Origin: Microlunatus parietis
GTDB taxonomy: Bacteria; Actinomycetota; Actinomycetes; Propionibacteriales; Propionibacteriaceae
NCBI RefSeq assembly: GCF_013407955.1
Contig: NZ_JACCBU010000001.1
Coordinates: 310,001-374,000, forward strand
Direction: 5' to 3'
DNA: 64,000 bases
The notes under the pieces: model-generated
Seen by the model: the letters and a program-made list of their open reading frames with translations, nothing else
Told to the model about the DNA's origin: nothing
The model's database searches: none
Part shown: in pieces, positions 42,235 to 51,786 of the stretch
Position numbering within the stretch: the stretch's first letter is position 1
How the letters are laid out: the number at the start of each line of letters is the position of its first letter
Made by a program: the position numbers and the translations under genes

Positions 42235-43568
42235 TGTCGGACGATCTCCAGCTCAACCGGGACGACTTCGAGGACTGCTTCGCCGGTCAACCCGAACCCG
42301 TCTCGCCCGCCGAGGATCTGGCCCGCGGTCAGCGCCGACTGCGCCGCCAGCGGAGGCTGGTCGGAGGCGCCGTCGGAATCGTGGTCGCGATCCTCGCGAT
42401 CGCCGTACCCGTCGTCACGTCGCAGGCCGGCCGCCCCAGCTTCGACCCGGCCGTGCCGCCTTCGGCCGTACCTTCGACGGCGCCGACGTCGGCTGCACGG
42501 GTCCGTGCCTGCACCCCGGGCATGATCTCGATCGCCGATGCCGTCACCGACCCGGCCCAGCGGCCCGTCGCCGATCCGAAGCTCCGCCCGGCCGAGGAGG
42601 ACGGCCAGCGGGTCCGGGTGCTCGCGGTCGCGCCGAACGGTGAGGTTCTGCTGGAGGTCGGCTACCAGCCCGGCGCCGCGAACGTCGACCCGAATGAGCC
42701 GACGAAGCATCCGCAACCCGGCCGCTTGTACGTCGAGGACCCGGACACCGGGCAGCGCACCGAGATCCGCGGCACCGACGACCTGCACCCGCGCCGCGCC
42801 ACTTTGTCCGCAGCGTTCGACGAGAGCTTCGTGGCCTGGATCGAACAGGGCGACCAGACGACCGGTTGGGAGATCTACGCGTTCGACCGCTCCACGAAGA
42901 AGATCAGCCGCGTGGCCCGGTCGACCAGCGATCCGACCGACTTCGATCCCGCTCCGCACGAGGTACGGCTTTGGAACGGCTCGGCCTATTGGGCCGAGCT
43001 GCGTGGCGAGGCCGACCCGAATCCGGGCACCAACATCTACGGCCGCCGACTCGCGAGCCGCGAGCCGGTCCGGCTGGTCGCCGAGAACGCCATCAGCCCG
43101 GTGATCACCGAGGGTTGGCTCTACTACCGGCCCTATTCCGGGGAGGATCGCGGCTTCCGCCGCACGTCGCTGACCGGCGGGAAGACCGAGCCGGTCCACC
43201 AGGGCGCCGGCGGTGGCGGTCTGACCGCCTTCGGCGACCTGACCGCCTGGATCGATGACGCCGAGGTGGTCGTCTACCGCGGCTCCACCCTGATCGCGCG
43301 GATCCTTCCGGGCAAGGGCCAGACGCCTGCCTCGGTCGTCGCCGGCGACGACGTGCTCGCGATCGTCACGCGGGACACGGTCCGCACCCGCGAGAACACG
43401 ATCCGGCTCGGTCTGCTGCTCGATCTCCGGGGCGGCTGCCGGCTGCACCAGCTGACCGATCTCCCGGAGCGGGCCGCCGTACAACTGGCCGGGCGGACCG
43501 TCGGCTGGACGGTGCAGGACCCGGACCGCGACGACGGCACGGCGTGGTACTCCGGTCGCCTCCGCTGA
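42234..43568 (+). CDS. Membrane partner/anti-sigma candidate (module 2)
   Basis: A 444-residue paralogue of the module 1 partner, with the same plan: cytoplasmic 'LNRDDFEDCFAGQPEP', basic patch, one helix ('GAVGIVVAILAIAVPVV'), and a propeller-like outer domain ('LYVEDPDTGQRTEIRGTDDL', 'IYAFDRSTKKIS', 'IYGRRLASREPVRLV'). The outer Cys pair ('RACTPGMIS', 'GGCRLHQL') is kept. The outer domains have diverged more than the inner segments, consistent with different signals and a shared inner mechanism. A strong terminator follows. Confidence 0.75.
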   Translation: MSDDLQLNRDDFEDCFAGQPEPVSPAEDLARGQRRLRRQRRLVGGAVGIVVAILAIAVPVVTSQAGRPSFDPAVPPSAVPSTAPTSAARVRACTPGMISIADAVTDPAQRPVADPKLRPAEEDGQRVRVLAVAPNGEVLLEVGYQPGAANVDPNEPTKHPQPGRLYVEDPDTGQRTEIRGTDDLHPRRATLSAAFDESFVAWIEQGDQTTGWEIYAFDRSTKKISRVARSTSDPTDFDPAPHEVRLWNGSAYWAELRGEADPNPGTNIYGRRLASREPVRLVAENAISPVITEGWLYYRPYSGEDRGFRRTSLTGGKTEPVHQGAGGGGLTAFGDLTAWIDDAEVVVYRGSTLIARILPGKGQTPASVVAGDDVLAIVTRDTVRTRENTIRLGLLLDLRGGCRLHQLTDLPERAAVQLAGRTVGWTVQDPDRDDGTAWYSGRLR

Positions 43569-43583
43569 GGAGTACCGACGACG

Positions 43584-43615
43584 AAGGCCCCGGGTTCCTG
43601 CGAACCCGGGGCCTT
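43584..43615. terminator. Strong bidirectional terminator between module 2 and mpa
   Basis: AAGGCCCCGGGTTC pairs perfectly with GAACCCGGGGCCTT over 14 bp with loop CTGC. It sits between the convergent module 2 partner gene and mpa. Confidence 0.85.
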
Positions 43616-43629
43616 CCTCGCTGTCGTCC

Positions 43630-45372
43630 TTAGAGATATTGGCCGGTGTTGGACACGGTGTCGATGGACCGGCCCGGCTGGGTGCCCTTGGAGGACGAGA
43701 TCAGGGTGCGGATGAAGACGATCCGCTCCCCCTTCTTGCCCGAGATCTTGGCCCAGTCGTCCGGGTTGGTCGTGTTCGGTAGGTCCTCGTTCTCGGCGAA
43801 CTCGTCCCGGCAGGCCTGCAGCAGATGCTCGATCCGCAAGCCCCGGACCCCGGTGTCGAGCAGGTCCTTGATCGCCATCTTCTTGGCCCGGTCGACGACG
43901 TTCTGGATCATGGCGCCGGAGTTGAAGTCCTTGAAGTACAGGACCTCCTTGTCGCCGCCGGCGTACGTCACCTCGAGGAACTGGTTGTCCTCCGACTCGG
44001 CGTACATCCGGGTCACCACGCGGTCGATCATGGCCGCCGTGGTGGCCACCGGGTCGCCCTCGAACTCGGCAAGATCATCGGCGTGCAGCGGCAGGCTGGG
44101 CGTCAGGTACTTGCTGAAGATCTCCCGGGCCGCCTCGGCATCCGGTCGTTCGATCTTGATCTTGACGTCCAGCCGGCCCGGGCGCAGGATCGCCGGATCG
44201 ATCATGTCCTCGCGGTTCGAGGCACCGATGATGATCACGTTGTCCAGGCCCTCGACGCCGTCGATCTCGCTGAGCAACTGCGGCACGATCGTGTTCTCGA
44301 CATCGGACGAGACGCCCGAGCCGCGGGTCCGGAACAGCGAGTCCATCTCGTCGAAGAAGACGATCACCGGCATGCCGTCTGACGCCTTGTCGCGGGCCCG
44401 CTGGAAGACCAGCCGGATGTGCCGCTCGGTCTCGCCGACGTACTTGTTCAGCAGCTCCGGGCCCTTGATGTTGAGGAAGAAGCTGCGCCCCTCCTGGCCG
44501 GTCCGCTCGGTCACCTTCTTGGCCAGCGAGTTCGCGACCGCCTTGGCGATCATGGTCTTGCCACAGCCCGGCGGGCCGTACAGCAGGACGCCCTTGGGCG
44601 CCTTCAGCTGGTGCTCGGCGAACAGTTCCTTGTGCAGGTACGGCAGCTCGACCGCGTCGCGGATCGACTCGATCTGGCCGCCCAGGCCGCCGAGATCGTC
44701 GTAGTCGATGTCCGGTACGTCCTCCAGCACCAGTTCCTCGACGTCGAGCTTCGGGATCCGCTCGTAGGCGAAGTGCACCCGCCGGTCGATCAGCAGCGAG
44801 TCGCCGGACCGCAGCTGGGTGGAGCGCAGGGCCAGGCCGAGCCAGACGATGCTCTCCTCGTCGCCGTGCCCGACCACGAGCGCGCGCAGCCCGTCGTCCA
44901 GCACCTCCTTGAGCAGCACCACCTCGCCGACCCGGTCGTAGCCGAGCACGCCCACCACGTTCAGCGCCTCGTTGACCATGACCTCGCGGCCCGGCTCGAG
45001 CAGGTCCGCCGAAACGTCCGGGCTGACGCTGACCCGCATCTTCCGGCCGGCCGTGAAGATGTCGGCCGTACCCTCGGAGCCGTCCTCGGGCGCCCCGAGG
45101 AACACGCCGAAGCTCGCCGGCGGCTGCGCCAGCCGGTCCACCTCGGCCTTCAGGGCGACGATCTGGTCCCGCGCCTCGCGCAGGGTCGAGGCCAGTCGAT
45201 CATTGTTGGCCGCCGTGTTCCGGGCGTCCTGGCGGGCTTCCGCCAGTCGGCGTTCGAGGACGGCGATGTCGTGTGGATGGGCCGCGATGCGCTCGCGGAG
45301 GCGATCCAATTCGGCTCTCAGGGATGCGATCTGGGCTACCAGGACGTCCCGGCCTTCGTTCGGTGTGGTCAC
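43630..45372 (-). CDS. mpa: Proteasome-activating AAA+ ATPase (Mpa/ARC)
   Basis: A 580-residue ring ATPase that binds pupylated proteins and threads them into the 20S core. The N-terminal coiled coil (about 5-82) captures Pup. Two OB domains follow (about 85-240). The AAA module has Walker A GPPGCGKT (about 265-272), Walker B '[10 protein letters not shown]' and '[11 protein letters not shown]'. The C-terminus '...TGQYL' has the penultimate Tyr needed to dock into PrcA. GTG 45372 follows a GAGG-rich site, 24 bp after trmI. Confidence 0.97.
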   Translation of the reverse strand: MTTPNEGRDVLVAQIASLRAELDRLRERIAAHPHDIAVLERRLAEARQDARNTAANNDRLASTLREARDQIVALKAEVDRLAQPPASFGVFLGAPEDGSEGTADIFTAGRKMRVSVSPDVSADLLEPGREVMVNEALNVVGVLGYDRVGEVVLLKEVLDDGLRALVVGHGDEESIVWLGLALRSTQLRSGDSLLIDRRVHFAYERIPKLDVEELVLEDVPDIDYDDLGGLGGQIESIRDAVELPYLHKELFAEHQLKAPKGVLLYGPPGCGKTMIAKAVANSLAKKVTERTGQEGRSFFLNIKGPELLNKYVGETERHIRLVFQRARDKASDGMPVIVFFDEMDSLFRTRGSGVSSDVENTIVPQLLSEIDGVEGLDNVIIIGASNREDMIDPAILRPGRLDVKIKIERPDAEAAREIFSKYLTPSLPLHADDLAEFEGDPVATTAAMIDRVVTRMYAESEDNQFLEVTYAGGDKEVLYFKDFNSGAMIQNVVDRAKKMAIKDLLDTGVRGLRIEHLLQACRDEFAENEDLPNTTNPDDWAKISGKKGERIVFIRTLISSSKGTQPGRSIDTVSNTGQYL

Positions 45373-45396
45373 TCCCCCTCACCTCCTCCGAAGACC

Positions 45397-46380
45397 TTAC
45401 CCGGCAGCGGAACTCCCACCCGGTAATTGATCACCGTCCTGGGACGCAGCGTCGTCCGGGGCCGTCGGCCCGTTCTGACCCGCGGCCCGGGGGCCGTCGT
45501 AGTCGGCGCCGTACGCTCCCGGGGCCGGGCGGCGCTTGCGTACCGGAGCGGTCTCGCCGGGGGCCAGCCGCCGGCTGGTGATCAAGAACCCGGTGTGGCC
45601 GACCATCGTGTGCTGCGGCCGGATCGCCAGCCCCTCGGCCTGCCAGCCGCGGATGATCGACTCGGTCGCCTCCGGCTCGGTGTAACCGCCGTGCACCCGG
45701 AGCGTCTCGACCACCCGGCCCAGCTGGGTGACCGTTGCCACGTAGCAGCAGAACACGCCGCCCGGGACCAGCACCCGGCCGGCCGCCTCGACGCAGTCCC
45801 ACGGCGCCAGCATGTCCAGCACCACCCGGTCCACCTGGCCCGGATCCTCGGCCGCCAGCCGCTCCACCAGGTCGCCGGTGATCAAGGTCCAGGCCGGGTG
45901 CTCGGCGCCGAGGAAGTTCCGCACGTTGCGGGCGGCGACCTCGGCGAAGTCCTGCCGGCGTTCGTACGAGATCAGTCGGCCGGTCGGGCCGATCGCACGG
46001 AGCAGGCTGAGGGTCAGCGCGCCGGACCCGGCGCCGGCCTCGATCACCCGCGCACCAGGGAAGATGTCCGCACCGGTGACGATCTGGGCGGCGTCCTTGG
46101 GGTAGACCACAGCGGCGCCGCGCGGCATCGTCGTGGTGAACTCGCCGAGCAGCGGCCGCAGCACCAGGAACTGGGTCCCGCCCAGAGACCGGACCACCCG
46201 GCCCTCCGGCCTGCCGATCAGTTCGTCATGATCGACGACACCCTTGGCGGTGTGGAACTTGGCGCCCTCGGCCAGCACGATCGAGTGCCGCCGGCCCTTC
46301 GGGTCGGTCAGCGTGACGCGCTCGCCGGCGCGCAGGTCGCCGCGGCGGACGCCGGAGTAGTCCTGCGTCGGTTCAGCCAC
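45397..46380 (-). CDS. trmI: tRNA (adenine-58-N1)-methyltransferase TrmI
   Basis: A 327-residue SAM enzyme that methylates A58 in the T loop of tRNA. The N-terminal beta domain has 'RRGDLRAGERVTLTDPKGRR'. The SAM motif is 'RVIEAGAGSGALTLSLLRAI', with 'DRVVLDMLAPWDCVE' and 'GGVFCCYVATVTQL'. A disordered C-terminal tail of about 45 residues is a lineage feature. It is upstream of mpa, as in M. tuberculosis. The GTG start overlaps the previous gene by 8 bp. Confidence 0.95.
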   Translation of the reverse strand: MAEPTQDYSGVRRGDLRAGERVTLTDPKGRRHSIVLAEGAKFHTAKGVVDHDELIGRPEGRVVRSLGGTQFLVLRPLLGEFTTTMPRGAAVVYPKDAAQIVTGADIFPGARVIEAGAGSGALTLSLLRAIGPTGRLISYERRQDFAEVAARNVRNFLGAEHPAWTLITGDLVERLAAEDPGQVDRVVLDMLAPWDCVEAAGRVLVPGGVFCCYVATVTQLGRVVETLRVHGGYTEPEATESIIRGWQAEGLAIRPQHTMVGHTGFLITSRRLAPGETAPVRKRRPAPGAYGADYDGPRAAGQNGPTAPDDAASQDGDQLPGGSSAAG

Positions 46381-47860
46381 CGCTCATCCCCCAGAATCCG
46401 AGTTGCCAGCCGGGACCGAAGGAGAGCGGGTCGACGTCGACCCCGACCCGGATGAACAGATATTCGTCGCTCTGACTGATCGGCAGCACGGTCAGATCGG
46501 CCGCCGCCTTCGTCTGCAGCTGCGCGATCACGGTCTGCGCCTCCGCGTTGTCCGAGGTGGCCCGGTACTGCGCCTCCAGCGTCTGGACCGCGGTCCTGCT
46601 CGACTCCGGCGGCGCGGACAGGTATGGCTGCAGCCAGGCCACCGGGGTCGCCGACCAGGCCTTCCGGTCCGCCAGGGTCAGATCGGCCTCGGTGGCCAGC
46701 GGACGGATCCGTACGCTCAGGCCGCCGGTGTCCTCCAGCCGGCTGCGGATCTGGTTGGCCAGGTCCCGCTCGTCCGGGCTGGTCGGGTCGTAGGAGAGTG
46801 TGAGCTGGATCCGCTTCGCCCAGGTCACACTCGGCTCCGCCACGCCGCCGACCGGGAAGCTCGACACGTAGCCGGCCACCGTGGGCGGGACGATCGAGTC
46901 CAGCGTCCGGTCCGACTGCAGGGCGAGCGCGATCGCCTTGCGTACCGCGGCATTCTGGCCGGCCCGCGACTCCGGGTTCCAGATCAGCTGCTGCACCCGA
47001 GCCCCGGGCAGCTCGCGGCTGGTGAAGCCCTCCGGCGAGTTGGGCGCCGCCGTCGCCTGCTGCCGCAGCCGGGTCACCGCCGCCGCGTTGAGGCCGCGCC
47101 AGACCACGTCGACCTCGGCGTCCGCGATCGCCTCCTCGATGACCCCGGAGTCCGGCTCGGTGCGATAGACCAGTCCCTGCAGCCGGCCCGGCGTCCGGCC
47201 CTTGTAGCCGGTGAAGATCGCCAGCTGCAGCTCGTTCTCGGCGAACCGGCTGACCTGGTACGGACCCGAGCCGACGATCGGCTGGTCGGCCGGCCGGAGC
47301 TCGTCGGCGTCGTACGTCTCCTCGTCGACGATCGAGGCGCCGATCGAGGCCAGCGCCCAGCGGAACTGGCTGTCCGGCCGGCTGAGCACGAACTCGACCG
47401 TCAGCGGGTCCGGGGTCTGGATCCGGCGCAGCGAGGTGAACAGGATCGCCGACGAGTTCGGCACGTCGAGCCGGATCAGCCGCTCGATGCTGAACTTCAC
47501 GTCGCTCGAGGTGAGGTCGTGCCCGTTGTGGAACTTCAGGTCCGTGCTCAGCGTGCAGGTGTAGACCGTGGCCGAGGTGTACATGCAGTCCCGCGACGCG
47601 GCGTCCGGCTTGGGCGTGCTGCTGCCCGGATCCGCCGTCATCAGGCGCTGGTAGACGTTCTGGGCCAGGATCGCCGAACCCTGGTCGACGACGCCGGCCG
47701 GGTCGACCACCCGGATCGGGTCGGTCGACATCACGGTGAACGGCCGCTTCGGGCTCGGCGTCGGCACCGGCGGCGTGTCGTTCGGCACGTAACACCCGCC
47801 CAGCAGCAGACCGGCCGCCGCGACCAGTGCGGCGATCCGGCCGGTGCTACGACTCGGCAT
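46373..47860 (-). CDS. Oligopeptide-type ABC substrate-binding lipoprotein
   Basis: A 495-residue SBP_bac_5 family lipoprotein: signal 'RIAALVAAAGLLLGGCYVP' with lipobox LGGC, then 'DVKFSIERLIRLDVPN' and 'YQVSRFAENELQLAIFTGY' typical of the family. No permease or ATPase genes are nearby, so it may be a stand-alone receptor. It overlaps trmI and the HAD gene (14 bp), forming a HAD-SBP-trmI-mpa chain. Confidence 0.88.
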   Translation of the reverse strand: MPSRSTGRIAALVAAAGLLLGGCYVPNDTPPVPTPSPKRPFTVMSTDPIRVVDPAGVVDQGSAILAQNVYQRLMTADPGSSTPKPDAASRDCMYTSATVYTCTLSTDLKFHNGHDLTSSDVKFSIERLIRLDVPNSSAILFTSLRRIQTPDPLTVEFVLSRPDSQFRWALASIGASIVDEETYDADELRPADQPIVGSGPYQVSRFAENELQLAIFTGYKGRTPGRLQGLVYRTEPDSGVIEEAIADAEVDVVWRGLNAAAVTRLRQQATAAPNSPEGFTSRELPGARVQQLIWNPESRAGQNAAVRKAIALALQSDRTLDSIVPPTVAGYVSSFPVGGVAEPSVTWAKRIQLTLSYDPTSPDERDLANQIRSRLEDTGGLSVRIRPLATEADLTLADRKAWSATPVAWLQPYLSAPPESSRTAVQTLEAQYRATSDNAEAQTVIAQLQTKAAADLTVLPISQSDEYLFIRVGVDVDPLSFGPGWQLGFWGMSGG

Positions 47861-48533
47861 TGATCTCCTCGAGCAGCCGGGCCACCGCCTTCGCGTCCAG
47901 CTCGGTCATCGACCGGACGTGGACCCGGCGCGGCGCCGACGGGATGTGCACCAGGTTCTCCACCGCGACCACGACGGCCCCGGCCGTGTTGCCGGACCGG
48001 GCCCCGGTGCCGGAATCCTCGAACACCACGCAGTCGTGCGCGGCGACCCCGAGCTTGCGGCACGCGGTCTCGTACGGTTCCGGATGGGGCTTGCCGTTGG
48101 TCACCTCGTCGCCGGCGACCGACGTCTGGAACGTGCCCGGCGGGAGGCGCTCGATCGCCGCGTCCAGCAGCACCCGGTAGGAAGCCGAGACCAGCGCGCA
48201 CGGCACGCCGGCCTCGTTCAGGGAGGCGAGCAGCTCGAGCGCGCCCGGCCGCCACGGCACCTCGCCGCTCTTGAACTGCGCCACCACGCGGGTCAGCAGT
48301 TCGTCGACCACCCAGGCCGGGTCCAGGTCGGTCCGGCCGATCGTGTTCAGGATGTACGCCCCCGAGTCGAGCAGCGAGTTGCCGACCAGCTGCTCGGCAT
48401 GATCGTCCGACCACTCGTGACCGAGGCTGCCGACGAGTTCGTACTCGGCGGCGACCCAGAGCGGCTCGGTGTCGGCCAGGGTGCCGTCGAAGTCCCACAG
48501 GGCGGCGGCGAGGCTGGGCAGCGAGTTCGTCAT
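47847..48533 (-). CDS. HAD-superfamily phosphatase (beta-phosphoglucomutase-like)
   Basis: A 228-residue HAD hydrolase. Motif I is 'LWDFDGTLADTEPLW' with both Asp; motif II 'ALVSASYRVLL'; the Lys in 'GKPHPEPYETAC'; motif III 'CVVFEDSGTGARSG'. The helical cap lies at about 16-90. It probably removes phosphate from a sugar or nucleotide phosphate. GGAGAG lies before the ATG at 48533. First gene of the mpa-containing chain. Confidence 0.92.
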   Translation of the reverse strand: MTNSLPSLAAALWDFDGTLADTEPLWVAAEYELVGSLGHEWSDDHAEQLVGNSLLDSGAYILNTIGRTDLDPAWVVDELLTRVVAQFKSGEVPWRPGALELLASLNEAGVPCALVSASYRVLLDAAIERLPPGTFQTSVAGDEVTNGKPHPEPYETACRKLGVAAHDCVVFEDSGTGARSGNTAGAVVVAVENLVHIPSAPRRVHVRSMTELDAKAVARLLEEINAES

Positions 48534-48826
48534 CGGGTCTCTCCTGCGACGTTCGGGCGCACCAGGCCGGAGCGACGGGAGCAGGCGGTCGGGAAGCGGC
48601 GGAATCCGCGAGAAGCATTCATGGCGCGGCCATTCTCGCAGACAGCGCCACCCTGGAATCCGGCCACCACTCGGCGCCATCCTCCGGCTTGCTCGGCGTG
48701 TCGCGCGTGCTGGATCCACTGGTGGTCGAACTCCAGGTTTCCACAGTCCGCACTGGCCGACGCGCGTCGTCCACAGATCTCCGCCGGCCTGAACGATAGG
48801 GAGGATTCCTGCGCAGATTCCCGACC

Positions 48827-49696
48827 ATGAAGCATTCCGACGTGGTGACGCTGCTCCGCCGGCACGGGCTGGTCGACCGTCGCCGCCGCCCCGAACTCGC
48901 TGCTCAGATCGACTGGCTGGCCCGGACCGGCCGTCTGGTTCGGATCCTGCCGTCGATCTATGTGGCGGCCGCGGACGCCGCAGTACCCGAGGTCCGGATC
49001 CAGGCCGTTGTGGCGTGGGACCCGGACGCGGTGATCACGGGAGCGGCCGCGGCCCGACTGACCTATCTGCCCAACCTGCCAGTGCCGGAGGTCGGGTTCA
49101 CCTCGAAGCGCCGGTGCCGTGCGCGGGGATTCCTGATGCAGCGCCGGCGCATCCCATCGCAGTTGATCATGGAACGTCATGGTCTCCGCTGCACGGTGCC
49201 CGCCCTGACCGCGCTGGACCTCTGCCGGACGCACGGCGGCGACGCGATCGACACGGTGCTGCGGACCAGGGCAGCAACGCTGACCCAGCTGTGGGACGCC
49301 CTGCGGCTCACGCCTGAGCGGCCCGGCAACCTCGAACGCCGGCGCCTCCTGATCGACTCCCGCTCCGAGCCGTGGTCGGAGGCCGAGCGGCGGTTCCACC
49401 GACTGCTTCGGGCGGCCGGCATCAACGGTTGGGTCGCCAACCGCCGCGTTGCTGTGCACGGGCGGACGTACTACCTGGACGTCGCGTTCGACGAGCACCG
49501 GGTGGCGCTGGAAGTGGACGGGCTGATCCACGTCACCGCTGGTTCGTTCGAGCGGGACCGGAGCCGGCAGAACGATCTCGTGCTCGCCGGGTGGCTGGTG
49601 CTTCGCTTCACCTGGTCGATGATCACGGAGCAACCCGGCGCGGTGGTGTTGGCGGTGATCACGGCCCTGGAATCGCGCCGCCAGTCCGCCAGTTGA
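48827..49696 (+). CDS. AbiEi-type antitoxin domain fused to DUF559 nuclease-like domain
   Basis: A 289-residue protein. The N-terminal winged helix ('LAAQIDWLARTGRLVRILPS' and 'IQAVVAWDPDAVITGAAAARL') resembles AbiEi/type IV antitoxins. The C-terminal part ('YYLDVAFDEHRVALEVDGLI' with D...E-x-D) is a DUF559/VSR-like PD-(D/E)xK fold. Such proteins are very common in actinobacteria as single genes, without an AbiEii toxin, and none is adjacent here. Function unknown. Confidence 0.75.
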   Translation: MKHSDVVTLLRRHGLVDRRRRPELAAQIDWLARTGRLVRILPSIYVAAADAAVPEVRIQAVVAWDPDAVITGAAAARLTYLPNLPVPEVGFTSKRRCRARGFLMQRRRIPSQLIMERHGLRCTVPALTALDLCRTHGGDAIDTVLRTRAATLTQLWDALRLTPERPGNLERRRLLIDSRSEPWSEAERRFHRLLRAAGINGWVANRRVAVHGRTYYLDVAFDEHRVALEVDGLIHVTAGSFERDRSRQNDLVLAGWLVLRFTWSMITEQPGAVVLAVITALESRRQSAS

Positions 49697-49853
49697 TCGA
49701 TGACACGCGACGATTCGGCCAACGGGTCACGACTGCCGGTGGAATTCCAGGGTCGACTGGGCGGCCAACCTGCGGCAGCGGTCGGCCAAGGTTCGCCGGG
49801 TGGTCATCCGGCGGCCGACCCGGTGGTCACGCCGGCTTCCGACGCTGTTGATC

Positions 49854-51386
49854 ATGAGCCTCCCGCGCCGCTCCTTCCTGACTCTGGCCGCCGGCACCGC
49901 CGCAGTCGGCTCCGCCCTCCCGATCACTGCCGCCGCGGCCCCGCCGCCCCGGCTGGACGACCCGTTCACGCTCGGCGTCGCCAGCGGCGACCCGCTGCCC
50001 GACGCCGTAGTGATCTGGACCCGGCTGGCGCCGAAGCCGCTCGAGGCCGGCGGCATGCCGGCCCGCACCTACCGGGTGGAATGGCAGGTCGCCACCGACG
50101 AGAACTTCCGCCGGGTGGTCCGCTCCGGCATCGCGCCGGCCACGCCCGATCAAGGACACAGCGTGCACGTCGACGTCCGCGGCCTCGAGCCGGGCCACAC
50201 GTACTGGTACCGGTTCCGCCAGGGCGATCACCTCAGCCCGGCCGGCCGCACCCGCACCGCACCGGCCGCCAAGTCCGACCCGGCCAGGCTGCGCTGGGCC
50301 GTCACCTCCTGCCAGAACTGGGAGGCCGGCTATTACAACGCGCACCGGCACCTGGCCGCGGAGGACCTCGACTTCGTGGCGTTCCTCGGCGACTACATCT
50401 ACGAGGGCCGGCCGAACCCGAACGCGCTGCGGACGCACGAGGGCACCGACGAGCCGTACTCGCTGACCGACTACCGGAACCGGCACGCGCAGTACCGCAC
50501 CGATCTTGATCTTCAGGCCGCACACGCCGCGCACCCGTTCATCTGCACGCCCGATGATCATGAGATCGACAACAACTGGGCCGACGACATCCCGCAGGAC
50601 CCGGACCAGCAGACGCCGGAGGCGTTCCGGGCCCGCCGGATCGCGGCGCTGCAGGCGTACTGGGAGCACATGCCGTTCCGCCGGAGCTCGCGCCCGGACG
50701 GCCCGGACATGCAGATCTACCGGGCCTTCCGGTTCGGCCGGCTGCTCGACGTCCCGGTGCTGGACACCCGGCAGTACCGGTCGGACCAGGTTCGCACGCT
50801 GGCCGAGGCCGAGGCGCCCGGCCGGACGATCACCGGCGAGCAGCAGGAGACGTGGCTGCTGGACCGGCTGACCTCCTCGCCGGCCCGTTGGAACGTGCTC
50901 GCGAACCAGGTCATGTGGGCCCAGAACGACCGGACCGCCGGCCCCGCGGAATCCTTCGACTTCGACAATTTCGACGGCTACCGCTGGCAGCGGCGCCGGC
51001 TGCTGAACGAGTTCCGGCAGGTACGGAACCCGGTGATCATGACCGGCGACCGGCACTGCACCTGGGCCTGCGACCTGAAGACCGACTTCGACCACGAGGG
51101 CGCGGAGGTGGTCGGCGCCGAGTTCACCGGGACTTCGATCACCTCCGGCGGCGACTCCGACCCGGTGGCCTTCCACCGGACCTACGACCCGATCATGGCC
51201 GACAGCCCGCACTGGCGCTACATCGACAACCAGCGCGGCTATCTGATCATGGAAGCCGACCGGAAGCAGCTGACCACGAAGCTGCGGCTGGTCGACACGG
51301 TGACCAGGCCCGAATCGCAGGTACGGACCGCGGCGACGTTCGTAGTCCTCGACGGAGTGCCCGGCATCACCGACGTGTCTGCTTGA
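49854..51386 (+). CDS. phoD: Alkaline phosphatase D (PhoD family), Tat-exported
   Basis: A 510-residue secreted phosphodiesterase/phosphatase. The Tat signal is 'LPRRSFLTLAAGTAAVGSAL'. An N-terminal fibronectin-like domain (to about 140) precedes the metal site: 'FVAFLGDYIYEG', 'TPDDHEIDNNW', 'VMWAQND' and 'VIMTGDRHCTW'. Family members use iron and calcium and release phosphate outside the cell. The ATG at 49854 is placed at the signal start. No Pho box is evident. It overlaps the convergent next gene by 20 bp. Confidence 0.88.
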   Translation: MSLPRRSFLTLAAGTAAVGSALPITAAAAPPPRLDDPFTLGVASGDPLPDAVVIWTRLAPKPLEAGGMPARTYRVEWQVATDENFRRVVRSGIAPATPDQGHSVHVDVRGLEPGHTYWYRFRQGDHLSPAGRTRTAPAAKSDPARLRWAVTSCQNWEAGYYNAHRHLAAEDLDFVAFLGDYIYEGRPNPNALRTHEGTDEPYSLTDYRNRHAQYRTDLDLQAAHAAHPFICTPDDHEIDNNWADDIPQDPDQQTPEAFRARRIAALQAYWEHMPFRRSSRPDGPDMQIYRAFRFGRLLDVPVLDTRQYRSDQVRTLAEAEAPGRTITGEQQETWLLDRLTSSPARWNVLANQVMWAQNDRTAGPAESFDFDNFDGYRWQRRRLLNEFRQVRNPVIMTGDRHCTWACDLKTDFDHEGAEVVGAEFTGTSITSGGDSDPVAFHRTYDPIMADSPHWRYIDNQRGYLIMEADRKQLTTKLRLVDTVTRPESQVRTAATFVVLDGVPGITDVSA

Positions 51387-51786
51387 TCAACTTCTCCGGC
51401 CGGGCATCCGCCGGTACGGCGAGCGCAACGAACTCCTCGACCCGGACCAGCCGCATCATCCAGGCGGCCGGTCCGGGCAGCAGCGGCAGCGCGTCGGCGG
51501 CCGCGAGCCGGGTCGGCGCCGACACCCGGTAGGTTCGGCCCGACCGAGTCAGTTCACCCGATCCGTTGGCCTCGAGGTTCCGGGCCCAGTCGGCGGCGCT
51601 GTCGTACACCAGACCGATCAGGAAGCCCTGCTCGGTCCGGTACGCCTGCACCGGCGTCCGGTAGCGCCGTCCGCTGCGCCGCCCCACGTGGTGCAGCACG
51701 GCGAGCGTCGGCATGCGCCGGGCCAGCGGCACCAGCACCGGGTTGATCACTGGGCCGAGGGCCTTGAGGGCGGGGGGCATCGTCAT
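51367..51786 (-). CDS. Deazaflavin-dependent nitroreductase-type protein (Ddn family)
   Basis: A 139-residue split beta-barrel protein of the F420-dependent Ddn/DUF385 group: 'LAVLHHVGRRSGRRYRTPVQ' is the characteristic core, with 'FLIGLVYDSAADWARNLEAN' after it. Such enzymes use F420H2 to reduce quinones or nitro compounds. GGAGGAGAACGACG precedes ATG 51786. It is co-translated with the TetR gene (ATGA), which likely controls it. Confidence 0.87.
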   Translation of the reverse strand: MTMPPALKALGPVINPVLVPLARRMPTLAVLHHVGRRSGRRYRTPVQAYRTEQGFLIGLVYDSAADWARNLEANGSGELTRSGRTYRVSAPTRLAAADALPLLPGPAAWMMRLVRVEEFVALAVPADARPEKLIKQTRR

